DNA from: Ctenosaura bakeri
Lineage: Eukaryota > Chordata > Lepidosauria > Squamata > Iguanidae
Assembly (NCBI GenBank): GCA_948474755.1
Contig: CAOLHI010002161.1
Location: 124,001-188,000 of the forward strand
Direction: 5' to 3'
DNA: 64,000 nucleotides
Of this stretch, positions 24,840-64,000 are shown in pieces (position 1 is the stretch's first letter; every line of letters begins with the position of its first letter). Below the pieces are notes generated by a model. That model saw nothing but the letters and a program-made list of their open reading frames with translations. It was not told the origin of the DNA and ran no database searches. The position numbers and the translations under genes are program-made.

Positions 24840-25320
24840 TGTTACACTGATGCTGCTGAAAAGATGCCAGCTAAAGAATGCAGCAGAAGAAAATGTGCAC
24901 ACTAATTGTATACTCCCTGCTAATCTAAAACCACCAGCTCAGCTCACCCAACCAGCCTGTCTGCTAGAAGCTAGAAAATTAAATGTTATCTGCATTATGG
25001 ACTAATAGCAAAAAGTAAACCAAACAGGTTGGGGTAATTATCTCACTTGAGGTTAAGGAAACATAAACATTGAATTTTAAATACCTCCTGCTACCATGGG
25101 ATAAAACAAGATGCCTCATAATTAATGCTAGCTAATTCTGCCTCCCGTTTTTGGAACAAAGATAAAAAGCCAATCAATTTTTATAGCCATTATAACACTC
25201 CCACAAAACTTAGTCGTCAATTTTCAAGTCTGCACTGATTCTCAACTGATTTGCCAGCCAGGCAGTGTTTGCAACAACTTTGGAGAAAGGTTGTGATTCT
25301 GTGCTCTCCCAATTAGCCAG
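24840..25320. other. Repeat-free AT-rich block, candidate conserved noncoding element
   Basis: Unique-looking sequence with several TAATTA/TAATTAATGCTAGCTAATT homeodomain-type cores and CCAATCAATTT (ONECUT-like ATTGATT). No ORF. Proposed only because it stands out among repeats. Confidence 0.25.
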
Positions 25321-25329
25321 CTCCTCCTC

Positions 25330-25530
25330 TTATATCACTTTCACACTGCTCAATTATGGCAGTTCCATACCACTTATGGCATCTTGGGATTTGTAGTTTG
25401 GGGAGACACTAGAGCACTCTGGCAGAGAAATCTACATACCACACAAAACTACAAATCCAAGGATTCCACAGAATGGGGTCATGTCAGTTCAAGTAGTGTT
25501 TAACTGCTGCAATTATGTAGCATGAAAGAG
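25330..25530. repeat. Palindromic MITE, family A relative
   Basis: Inverted segments GGGATTTGTAGTTTGGGGAG and ACAAAACTACAAATCCAAGG with AT-rich ends. Confidence 0.55.
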
Positions 25531-26169
25531 ACTTTCGTAGCATTGGTGGCTTCAGCTTGGGAAATGGGATAAGAGCGCCTGTCTCTCATAAAAATACGAA
25601 TTCCCATCATTTTTGCACATGTTCTGCCTTGGGTTGTAAGCTGGGAGAAAGGCAGAATATAAATGGCATACGTAATGTATGTACATATTCTGTGGCACCT
25701 GCCCAGGTCTACATTCTCCAGGTAATGTACCCACTTATTGTCCCAGACTTTTCACCTACCATGAGCATGCAAAAGTGAGATACAAAGGTGAGAAGATGGA
25801 GAGGCTTCTGTCACTTGGCTTACACTTTCCTCTCTGGATAGCAGTATAGTCTGGGTTCCAGATAAAGAAAGTGAATAGGTAATGAAGAAAGACAAAAGGA
25901 AGCCATGAACCTACTCAGGGATAGAGGGCCCTGGAGAGCATTTTGGCCAAATTCCAACCCACCTAGCACTCCCTGCAACCTAAAGTTAGAATTCATGGGA
26001 ACCCAGATGGAAATCATTAAATATCCATGGTGTTAGATAGTGTCAGTAGTTATGTGAACTCACCCTCGTCACAGATTATACACCTTCAGGAAAGAGCTGG
26101 TTGGACAAAATCCAGTTGCCAAAGTGAAAAGAGGGTAAAGTTCACAATGATACTTATCATGTTTACATA

Positions 26170-27294
26170 GCATTTGGAACATTTAAACCTCTTTGCAGAC
26201 AGTTTTCCAGTATGTGTACCTCTCTCTATAACTTTAATCAAGTCACCAGGGCCGAACAAACTGCAGCTAAGAGTACTAAAGGCACTTGCTGATATAATCT
26301 CAGAGCAGCTGTCAATAATATTTGAGAATTCTTGGAAGACAGGAAAAGTTCCAGCAGGGTGGAGCAGGGCAAATATTGTCCCCATCTTCAAAAAGGCTAA
26401 AAAAGAGGACCTGAACAACTAGCAATTGGCTAGATAAGAATACCAGGAAAGATTTCAGAACAGTCTGTGCACACGTACCATGGAATGCTGTTATTACTAA
26501 AAGTTAGCTTGGGATTTTCAAAAATATGTGGTGCCAAATGCATCTTATCTCTTTTTTTTGACAGAGCTTCAGGTTTGGTAGATCAGTGGAATGTTCTGTA
26601 TGTAGTATTCTCTTGATTTCAGTAACGGGTTTGACAATGTCCTCCATGATATTCTTGTAAGCAAAGTGGTGACTCTATGGGCTTGACAGTGCTACAATTA
26701 GGTGGATCTGTAATTGGTTGAAAGACTGAATCCAGAAAATGCTCACCAATAGTTGCTCTTCATCCTGAAAGAAAGAACTACTGGGACATGTCTGGGACAT
26801 GTCCTGGACCTGGTGTTATTTAAAATCTTCATAAATGACTTAGATAATGGAATAGAAGACATCACTATCAAATCTACAGATAACACCAAAAGAAGAAATG
26901 AGTAGTAAATACACCAAGGGACAGGATCAGAATTTAAAATGACCACAGCTTGGAAAACTGAGTCAACCCTAACAAAATGAACTTAAACAGGGCTAAATGT
27001 AAAGGTGCTATATCTTGGCAGGAATAATGAAATGCACATATATAGGATGGGTGACACCTGGCTTAAAAGCAGTACATATGAAAAGTATCTAGGGGTCTTA
27101 GTACACCACAAGCAAAATAGGAGTCAACAGTGTGATGCACTGGCCAAAAAGGCCAATACAACTCTGGCCTGCACCAAGAAGAGCATAGTGTCCAGATCAA
27201 AGAAATAATAGCCACTGTATTTTGCTTTAGTCAGAGCTCTCCATATCTAGTTCTGGGCACCACAATTCAAGGATATTGAAAGCTGGAACAAGAG
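26170..27294 (+). mobile_element. Older CR1 LINE, 5' part (split by a younger CR1)
   Basis: Reverse-transcriptase remnants in order: KSPGPNKLQLRVLKALADII, ENSWKTGKVPAGW and ANIVPIFKKAKKEDLNN (26174-26422), then the palm region and YLGRNNEMHIYRMGDTWL (27005-27208). Frames are broken by many indels. It continues at 27834 after the inserted copy. Confidence 0.8.
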
Positions 27295-27833
27295 TACCAG
27301 TCTATTCTGCTTTGGTCAGACCCCACATGGAATACCGTGTCCAGTTGTGGGCACCACAATTTAGGAAGGATATTGACAAGCTGGAACATGTCCAGAGGAG
27401 GGTGACCAAAATGGTAGAAGGCCTGGAAACCATGTCCTATGAGGAGCAGCTTAGGGAGCTAGGTATGTTTAGCCTGGAGAAAAGAAGGTTAAGATATGGC
27501 ACAATACCTCTGTTTAAATATTTGAAGGGATGTTATATGGAGGATGGAGCAAGCCTGTTTCCTGTCGTTTCAGAGACTAGGATTCAGAGCAATGGCTTCA
27601 AACTTCAGGAAGAGAGACTACACCTAAACATTAAGAAGAACTTCCTGACAGTAAGATCAGTTCAACAGTGGAATATGCTGCCTCAGAGTGTCGTGGAGCC
27701 TCCTTCTTGGCAGTTTTAAACAGAGGGATGACAATCTGTCAAAAATGCTTTGATGGTCTATTTCAGCATGGCAGAGGATTGGACTCAATGGCCATTGTGG
27801 CCTCTTCCATCTCTATGATTCTATGATTCTATG
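27295..27833 (+). mobile_element. Younger CR1 LINE inserted in the older CR1
   Basis: A better-preserved copy starts mid-RT (SALVRPHMEYRVQLWAPQF) and runs to the 3' tail CTATGATTCTATG at 27833. The host CR1 sequence is interrupted exactly at the boundaries. Confidence 0.85.
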
Positions 27834-28235
27834 TGCAAAGAAGGGCAACCAAAAAGGAAACTGAGCCTTATAAGGAACAGCTTAAGGACCTGGCTATGTT
27901 CAACTCGGAGAAGAATGAGAGGTAACATGATACCTATCTTTACATAAATGAAGGGATGTCATGTAGACAGATGGAGAAAGCTTACTTTCCTTTGCTCCAG
28001 AGAGTAGAATATGAACCAAAGGATTCAAATTACAAGAAGAGATTCTACCTAAACATTAGGAAGAGCCTCTTTACTGTAACACCTATTTGACAGTGAAATA
28101 GATTGCTTCAGGTTTGGGGGCTCTCCCCTTTTGAAGGTCTTTAAACAGACATTGGATTGACATTTTTCAGGAGTGCTTTAGTAGCGCATTCCTGCATGGT
28201 AGGGGGGTTGCAGCTCCTTCCTAGTCTAAGATTTT
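27834..28235 (+). mobile_element. Older CR1 LINE, 3' part
   Basis: Resumes with the equivalent of 'tccagaggagggcgaccaaaatgg' (here GCAAAGAAGGGCAACCAAAA) directly after the nested CR1 and decays towards GTCTAAGATTTTATTTTATC. Confidence 0.8.
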
Positions 28236-28591
28236 ATTTTATCTGTAAAATACATATGGGAGACAGACTGAGAAACAGTGCCTAAAGCTATAAAGAGTTC
28301 CAGGTTAAGATAATAACTGGAGGCCACATTCAGTCTCTGTGTGACTTCGCTACACTAGAGATGTGGCAACTAGGAACAAGGCAAGTCTGTTTGAGAAGCC
28401 TGGTTTTGGTTTCCTTCCTCATTTCTTCTTTAGACAGGGCTGGGGGATCTATGCTACCTGATATGTTGTTGGACTCTAATCCCCATTAGTCTTGGCCAAC
28501 CTAAGCAATGATGAAATGCTGGGAGATGTAGTCCACTGACATGAAGAGAGCCACAAGTTGTCAAACCCTGTTCTAAACCAAGATATTGTTA

Positions 28592-28790
28592 CATGCCTTC
28601 AAGCTGATGCAAACTTATGGTGACTCTATCATAGGCAGAATTTATTCAAAGAAATTTTGTCACTGCCTTCCACCAAGGCTCAGAAAGTGTGACTTGCCCA
28701 AGGTCATCTAATAGATTTCCATGGCTGTGAGAATTTTGAACCCTGATCCTGCAGAGTCCTAGTCAAACATTCAAAGCATTCAAGCCAGCT
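28592..28790 (-). mobile_element. Sauria SINE (reverse)
   Basis: Shows ACATGCCTTCAAGCTGATG, ACTTGCCCAAGGTCATCTAA, TTTCCATGGCTGTGAG and TTTTGAACCCTGATCC (inverted B box). Diverged full-length copy. Confidence 0.8.
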
Positions 28791-28799
28791 TTTTAAAAG

Positions 28800-31254
28800 C
28801 AAATTACTTCTGACCAAATGTCACAAAGGCAGCATCAAACTGCAAACAGCCTACCCATCCCTTTTCTTCCCCAAGTTCAAGAGATGTATAATTTACTGTT
28901 TGCCAATGACAAGAGGTACAAGCTTGCCAGCAAGTGTCTCATGTATTCACCATGAATTTAAAACATACACACACAAGAAGATTCTAATAGATCATTTGGG
29001 GTTTAATTGACAACATGAATTAAATCCAGATCAATTTGCATTCATAGAAATCCCACAAAAACCACAGCAGCTTGACAGCTGGAAAGCGATAAGCAGATCT
29101 ATAAAGCAGCTCTGAAGAGCAACCTCATATCTCACTTGTTGGAAGAGAAGGAAGCCCTTAGTAAAGAACAGAAAGCTGGTTAACTACTTACACAGAAGAC
29201 CTATGGTGAATGGAAATGACAAATGTCAGTTCCAGCAATAGTTGACATCCATGGGGCAACTTCTGTAGGAACTTCCCTTGGTGTACAAAATGTACATTTT
29301 CAGTTTGAAATATCAAATGAATATTTGTACATACTGGTAATTCCTATAATCTTAAAAGGCCCCCAAGAAACTACAAAAATATCCACCTTTACCAGCAAAT
29401 CTTGAAGTTATCGACTGAATGTTAAAATGGCAAGCTTGTTTCTGTTAGTTACCACAGTGTAAAATGTTAAAACAAGCCCCTTGTGACCAACATTTCTGGT
29501 AGCTCTCCCTGGACTTCCTAAAAACTTCAGAGCAACCAATGAACAGTAACATTTGCCAATCTGACACCAGGCTGAAAATGACTGTTGAAAACTGGTCTCT
29601 TAAGTGAAGCCTGAACTTCTTAGTTCCAGTTGCAAAGAGAGAAAACCCATTCTAATGAGAAACATACCGGTACATACTCTCAGGTTAACATTAGTTCAAG
29701 TAGTGGCAGTAGTGCATAAACGACAATGGTTTGTAAACACAATCATGGAGAATGTGTGCAAGTTGTCCAAAGGGGATTTGCCACAGTCCCCAAACTATAT
29801 GCATCATCTTCAAGTAATGCTGGAGAAGGTGCACATACAAACAACATTTATCACACTGGGCACAAACTGGGCACATTTCTCCCCTAGGGACAATGGGTAT
29901 TTCCTGGGCAAAATACATTTACATGGAGACTACGCACACTAAACAGGCAATATAAAAGATGTCTTTCACTGATTTACATTCTTCAAAGACCCATACAGAT
30001 TGGGCAATGTGCAGATTACCCACCAACACTGTTGATTTGCACATATTCTCCACGCTCTTGTATGTGAAAGTGCACAATCAGCAGTGTTTAAGTATATTCA
30101 CCAGTTAATTCATAAGTACTAAAATATATGCACACAGAAGTTTCATATGAAAAGGTCATCCATAGATCTTGAATCTCAGACGACTCTCATTTGACTGTCA
30201 ACTAAAACTAGTCTGAGCTCCCAAGATCAGACACAAGAGGGGTTAAAACACTAACCCTCCAGATGCTTTGGACTACGTAATGCCTTATTAGTTGGGGCTT
30301 CTCAGAGATGATGAAAATATCAGAATTACACCTGTTGACCTCAGCAAGATGCACACACTGTCCATGTTCTCAGTGGTGACTGGTGGGCTTCCATGTCAGT
30401 GTAACAGTGAATATGTGGTGGATTTTACTCCAAGATGCTGATTTTCAGAACACGGTTCAGTACACTGGACACACACTTTAAAAATCAGATTAAAACCCAA
30501 TGTAGATTCACCAACCTACCAGCAAGGAACCTGCAGCTGCTACTGAATGTTCTTTCAAAAGATACAACCAGCCCACAGCCCACACACCAAACTTTTCTTT
30601 CATACAAGAACTGAAATTGTGACACAAAACTGAAATCTCCAGGAAGAAAATACTATTCAAATGGTGTAACAAATGTAGTTTGGAGAGTCTGTTGTCTGAG
30701 TGGCAAAGCTTTGCTAAATTTACATAGAATCAATTTTGCACTGGGGGAAAGAAGAGACCCAACAAAAGAAATCTAAATTTAAAATGTGTTCTCTTTGTTT
30801 GTTTCTTTCTTTCTGTCTGTCTGTCTGTTTTAAATGACATCAGTTGATCATCAAACCCCATTTGAGAAACAAAACAACAGTAACAGAATGCTGGTCAGTG
30901 TGTCAACTACAGACCTCAGAGTATTTAAACAATAACAATAAAAATAGTAGTCTCCCACCCTGGACTGATTGGCATGATTTTTTTTATGACAAGTGCATAT
31001 TAAATAGAACTTGGGAAAAAAGTACCTTTTTGGACTACAGCTTTCCAAATTTGGGAGCTGTTCTCCAAAAAAGCATTCTTCTCCCTCAGTTTTGACATTA
31101 AGATCTCTCTGCAAAGACTGGGTTGCAACTCTCAGACTAGTTGTCCTTTCAAAATTAAATCAAATCAGTCCAAAGAAGGTGCCAATTCTTACAAGCCGAA
31201 ATCCTCTATGCCAGTTATTTGGCATCACTGTTGGGCCCAACAACATTTACAGAA
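28800..31254. other. Intergenic sequence downstream of FECH
   Basis: Mostly unique AT-rich sequence, possibly including more of the FECH 3' UTR. A half MITE of family B lies at about 31012-31086 and a T/CTGT-rich microsatellite at about 30797-30830. No exon recognised. Confidence 0.5.
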
Positions 31255-31679
31255 CTTATTCTGTTGCATACAGTTAATGGTGAGCATTCTGGACCAGCTG
31301 CGTTGTGACTTTTGAGCGCTTGATGCCGCCTTGATGCTGCGGAGGTGCTAAGAGCCCCCTGCATGCCTATCAGTTTTGTAGGAAGACAAGTTTTCTCAGC
31401 AACCCAAAGAATGAAGCCCTTGAAATGTTACTTCCCTCCCAACACAATTTCCTTCAAAAAGGGGGAGAAGAGGTAAGAAAAGGAACAAGGTTACCCTCTT
31501 TCACCCCAGCGAAATCCATCCCTTTTTTCTGCCATGCTTGCGACCCACCCCACACAGGAAGCAAAATGTTTTATGTGAAGGGAGCCGAAGGAGCAAAAGA
31601 AAGAAGAGAGAGAGACTTCGCAAAATCTATAAGGCTGCTCTGGCAGATGACCTGCAGCTGTCCCTCTGCAAATGCCCAT
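31255..31679 (-). other. FECH: Probable FECH 3' UTR
   Basis: This is the sequence following the FECH stop codon. No canonical AATAAA on the minus strand is close. A variant AATAAG hexamer is at 31260-31255, followed within about 25 nt by a GT-rich stretch (TGTAAATGTTGTTGG) that could act as the downstream element. The true end may lie further left. Transcript data would settle it; this boundary is a guess. Confidence 0.3.
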
Positions 31680-61730
<30,051 letters not shown>

Positions 61731-61892
61731 TCCCTGACTTTGCAGCAACCCGGGTGGCAGAGTTCCTTTTGCCCGTTGGCCGCCCGCTTTGGGGGCATCC
61801 CTTCCCACGCCCCCTTTTTTTTTTGAAAAAAAAGTAATCTGTTTTGTGGATCTCGTGTGGATCTGCGTCTCCGGGGTTGTAACCAGCCGAGA

Positions 61893-61902
61893 GGGGCGGG
61901 GC
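61893..61902. promoter_or_regulatory. GC box (Sp1-type) upstream of FECH exon 1
   Basis: GGGGCGGGGC, about 165 bp upstream of the FECH start codon, is an exact Sp1/KLF core. It fits the housekeeping-type promoter expected for ferrochelatase. Confidence 0.6.
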
Positions 61903-61993
61903 GATGACAGAGGAGAGCTGATGAAAGCAGAAGGAAAAAAATCCGAGAGGACCCGCCTCCTTGTTGCTGTCGGAAGACAAAGGAAAGGGGCGT

Positions 61994-61999
61994 CACGTG
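61994..61999. promoter_or_regulatory. CACGTG E-box in FECH promoter
   Basis: The palindromic E-box sits in the context GTCACGTGTG, about 265 bp upstream of the ATG. This is the type bound by USF, MYC/MAX or MiT/TFE factors. Assignment is by motif only. Confidence 0.45.
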
Positions 62000-62085
62000 T
62001 GAACGCGTTGACTCGCGTGGCCGCGGGAGGAGCGAGTCAGCGCCTCTGGGCAGAAGGGCGGTGCAAAGAGGCTTGCAAGACTGGG

Positions 62086-62172
62086 TAGAGGGGAGAGGGG
62101 AGAGGGGGGAGGGGAGGGGAGGGGAGGGGGGAGGGGAAAGGGGAGGGGAGGGGGGAGGGGAGAGGGGAGGGG
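62086..62172 (+). repeat. GAGGGG-type purine minisatellite
   Basis: An almost uninterrupted purine tract of GAGGGG/GGGGA units on the plus strand, immediately upstream of the FECH promoter island. Multiple runs of four or more G could form quadruplex or triplex structures. Confidence 0.9.
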
Positions 62173-62184
62173 TGAAAAAATTGA

Positions 62185-62308
62185 CTATTGTGCTTTATGA
62201 TTTTATATACTTTTAATGTCTTTAAATGTTTTAACGTTTTTATTGTGTATTTATTGTTGAAAGCTACCATGGGTCCCAATTCCAGGAGAAAGGTGGCCTA
62301 CAAATATA
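62185..62308 (+). mobile_element. L2/CR1-like 3' end fragment
   Basis: An AT-rich tail with ATTTATTGTTGAAAGCTACC and GTGGCCTACAAATATAATAA, typical of LINE 3' ends in lizards, immediately followed by an inverted CR1. Confidence 0.5.
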
Positions 62309-62655
62309 ATAATAGAATCATAGAAATGTAGAGTTGGAAGAGACCCCAGGGGTCATCCAGTCCAACCCCCTGCCTTTGAGGGAACACCCACAAAGCATTC
62401 TGGACAGATGGCCATCTCACCTCTGCTTAAAAACCTCCAAGGAAGGAGACTCCACTACACTCCGAGGCAGCAGATTCCACTGCCGGACAGTCCTGACCGT
62501 CAGGAAGTTCTTCCTGAGGTTCAGGTGGAATCTCCTTTCCTGCAGCTTGAATGCATTGCTCCTTGTCCTGGTCTCTGGAGCAGCGGAAAACAAGCCCTCT
62601 CCCTCCTCTACGTGGCATCCCTTCAAATATTTAAACATGGCTATCATATCCAACC
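62309..62655 (-). mobile_element. CR1 LINE 3' fragment
   Basis: Minus-strand RT C-terminus ([20 protein letters not shown]...[11 protein letters not shown]) and 3' UTR, with the inverted tail TAGAATCATAGAAATG at 62312. Very similar to the copy at 54045-54367. Confidence 0.92.
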
Positions 62656-62710
62656 TTGCCCAGGATTTTATTTTCTCATAGGTAATACTTGTTAGAAAGA
62701 GTTGAGATCC

Positions 62711-63520
62711 TTGAGCTTTGAGCTCAATGAAATGAAATGAAGAACTGTGATCACCTTTCAAAATCACTTAAAGAAGGGGGAGAAGCAATGTAGGATACAG
62801 ACTGGAAACTAATATCAAGTTACCTGCAAAAACGATATGGAGATATTGTAATTTTGTAAAATTATATAAAATTAAGAGACATAGTAATAATATAATATTA
62901 AGAAAGCCAGAACAGCGGTTTAACAACTTTTAGCCATTTCCACACTACAATGTTATAGCTCGATCATTCCACTTTCGACATCCTATGGAATCCTGGGGTT
63001 TGCAGTTTCGGGAGGAGCCAGCCGGCCCCTCCCAAAACGGCAAACCCCAGGATTCCATAGGATGTTGAAAGTGGAATCATCGCGCTATAACAGCCTCGTG
63101 TGGAATTAGACATACCCTAACCGGGGTTAGTACGGGAAAGGGTAACAGTGAAATGTTGATCTATTAGACTGGTCGAACATTAGGACAAGGAGAGTGTAGG
63201 CTGAATTTTGGGTTAAAATAAACTGAAATGTAAAGTAGATATAGAGGTAACCATAATAGTATGCAAATAAACTCGAAAAAGATAAACAGGAAGTAAATTT
63301 ATTTTATTTTGTTCTGTGGAATATATTATGTTAAGAAATAAGAAGACAGAAATCAGTGCAACAGATATAGGTTATATAGTTTGTTATACGAAGTTAGTAT
63401 TTTGGATTAATACATATGGAAGATATGGAACATGGTTTCTAAATGTAAGTGAGTATATAACTTTTTTTTGAATTTGTTATTCTATTGTTTTTAATATTTT
63501 AATAAAACTTAATAAAAAAA
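62711..63520 (+). mobile_element. L1-like insertion with poly-A tail and 14-bp TSD
   Basis: Flanked by AAGAGTTGAGATCC at 62697-62710 and 63521-63534. Ends in an AT-rich 3' region and AATAAAACTTAATAAAAAAA. No ORF remains, so 5'-truncated. A family-A MITE (62932-63110) is nested inside. Confidence 0.85.
62932..63110. repeat. Palindromic MITE family A (copy 12)
   Basis: GCCATTTCCACACTAC start; both arms have CCTATGG. Nested in the L1-like insertion. Confidence 0.85.
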
Positions 63521-63534
63521 AAGAGTTGAGATCC

Positions 63535-63806
63535 TGTGTCTCTAATTCCTCAGTCTTGTCCAGTGCCTGTCACTTTTCCCCATATGCCCCAATTCAATCT
63601 GTAACCAGAGTTATTAACAACATACAGAGGTTGGGTTCTTGAAGGAATACACTGCCCTCCTCCTTGCTGCTAGGCCTCATCTCCACAGCAAACAGCCTAT
63701 TCAAGACAGACACAGTGGACTGAGGCCCAAGAGCTCTCTGGCTAAGAATTTTAAGACCCCTCCCTAAACTGCAAACCCCAGGATTCCATAGAATGTTCTT
63801 AAGCAA
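63535..63806 (-). repeat. Dispersed repeat D, minus-strand copy
   Basis: Read on the minus strand: CTATGGAATCCTGGGGTTTG arm, then GATGAGGCCTAGCAGCAAGG, CCAACCTCTGTATGTT and ACACAGGATCTCAA, collinear with the copy at 4165-4405. It was split by the L1-like insertion. Confidence 0.8.
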
Positions 63807-64000
63807 CCAATAATATGAGGTCCTTACCTGACACAGACAAACTTTGATTTTTATATATTAGATTAAATAAATAAGTCCATAGTCAGGCAATACTTTGAGG
63901 AGGGGCACTAACCCAAGTGTCACACAACAGTAATCCATAAGTGTCCCAGTTCTGCAGGTCTTTCCATCAGGGTGACATTCAGTGGAAAATAACCAGGGAG

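Noticed and set aside
29604..29942. 112-codon plus-strand ORF downstream of FECH
   Set aside because: No domain similarity, no flanking exons; overlaps another chance frame on the opposite strand.

Overview
This is vertebrate nuclear DNA, almost certainly from a squamate reptile (lizard type). It has large introns, many retroelements and a low gene density. The repeats seen are tRNA-derived Sauria-type SINEs, a 5S-rRNA-derived SINE, CR1, L2 and L1-type LINEs, a Penelope-like element, Ty3/gypsy remnants, a retroviral LTR and SPIN/hAT and palindromic MITE DNA transposons. No prokaryotic, CRISPR or operon-like structure is present.

One protein-coding gene is fully contained and convincingly identified: ferrochelatase (FECH, the last enzyme of haem synthesis). 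It lies on the minus strand from the start codon at 61730 to the stop at 31680. All 11 coding exons were located by protein similarity and GT-AG boundaries: 61730-61667, 59172-59055, 54812-54693, 53088-52940, 46790-46656, 45571-45465, 42820-42722, 37786-37679, 36985-36821, 35648-35589 and 31814-31680. They join in frame to 1260 nt (419 residues plus stop), with no frameshift or premature stop. The mitochondrial presequence, catalytic His (residue 259) and all four [2Fe-2S] cysteines (192, 399, 402, 407) are present. A GC/CpG-rich promoter with Sp1-type and E-box sites surrounds exon 1 at about 61.2-62.1 kb.

Layout. 1-2.5 kb is repeat-poor AT-rich DNA; if mammalian synteny holds, it could be the 3' UTR end of ONECUT2 (speculative). 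2.5-31 kb is intergenic and dominated by repeats: CR1, L2, hAT/SPIN, Ty3/gypsy (12.4-15.3 kb), a Penelope-like element (16.6-17.3 kb), an LTR (19.1-19.9 kb), a hAT element with nested SINEs (23.0-23.8 kb) and CR1 inserted in CR1 (26.2-28.2 kb). 31.2-62 kb is FECH with repeat-filled introns. 62.1-64 kb is upstream flank: a G-rich tract, CR1, and an L1-like insertion with a target-site duplication.

I found no previously undescribed multi-gene system. The most interesting signals are in the repeats: palindromic MITEs whose two arms carry the same copy-specific variants, a 5S-rRNA SINE beside a FECH splice acceptor, a U2-snRNA-like fragment inside a MITE, a SPIN copy with an internal 18-bp tandem array, and several clear nested insertions.
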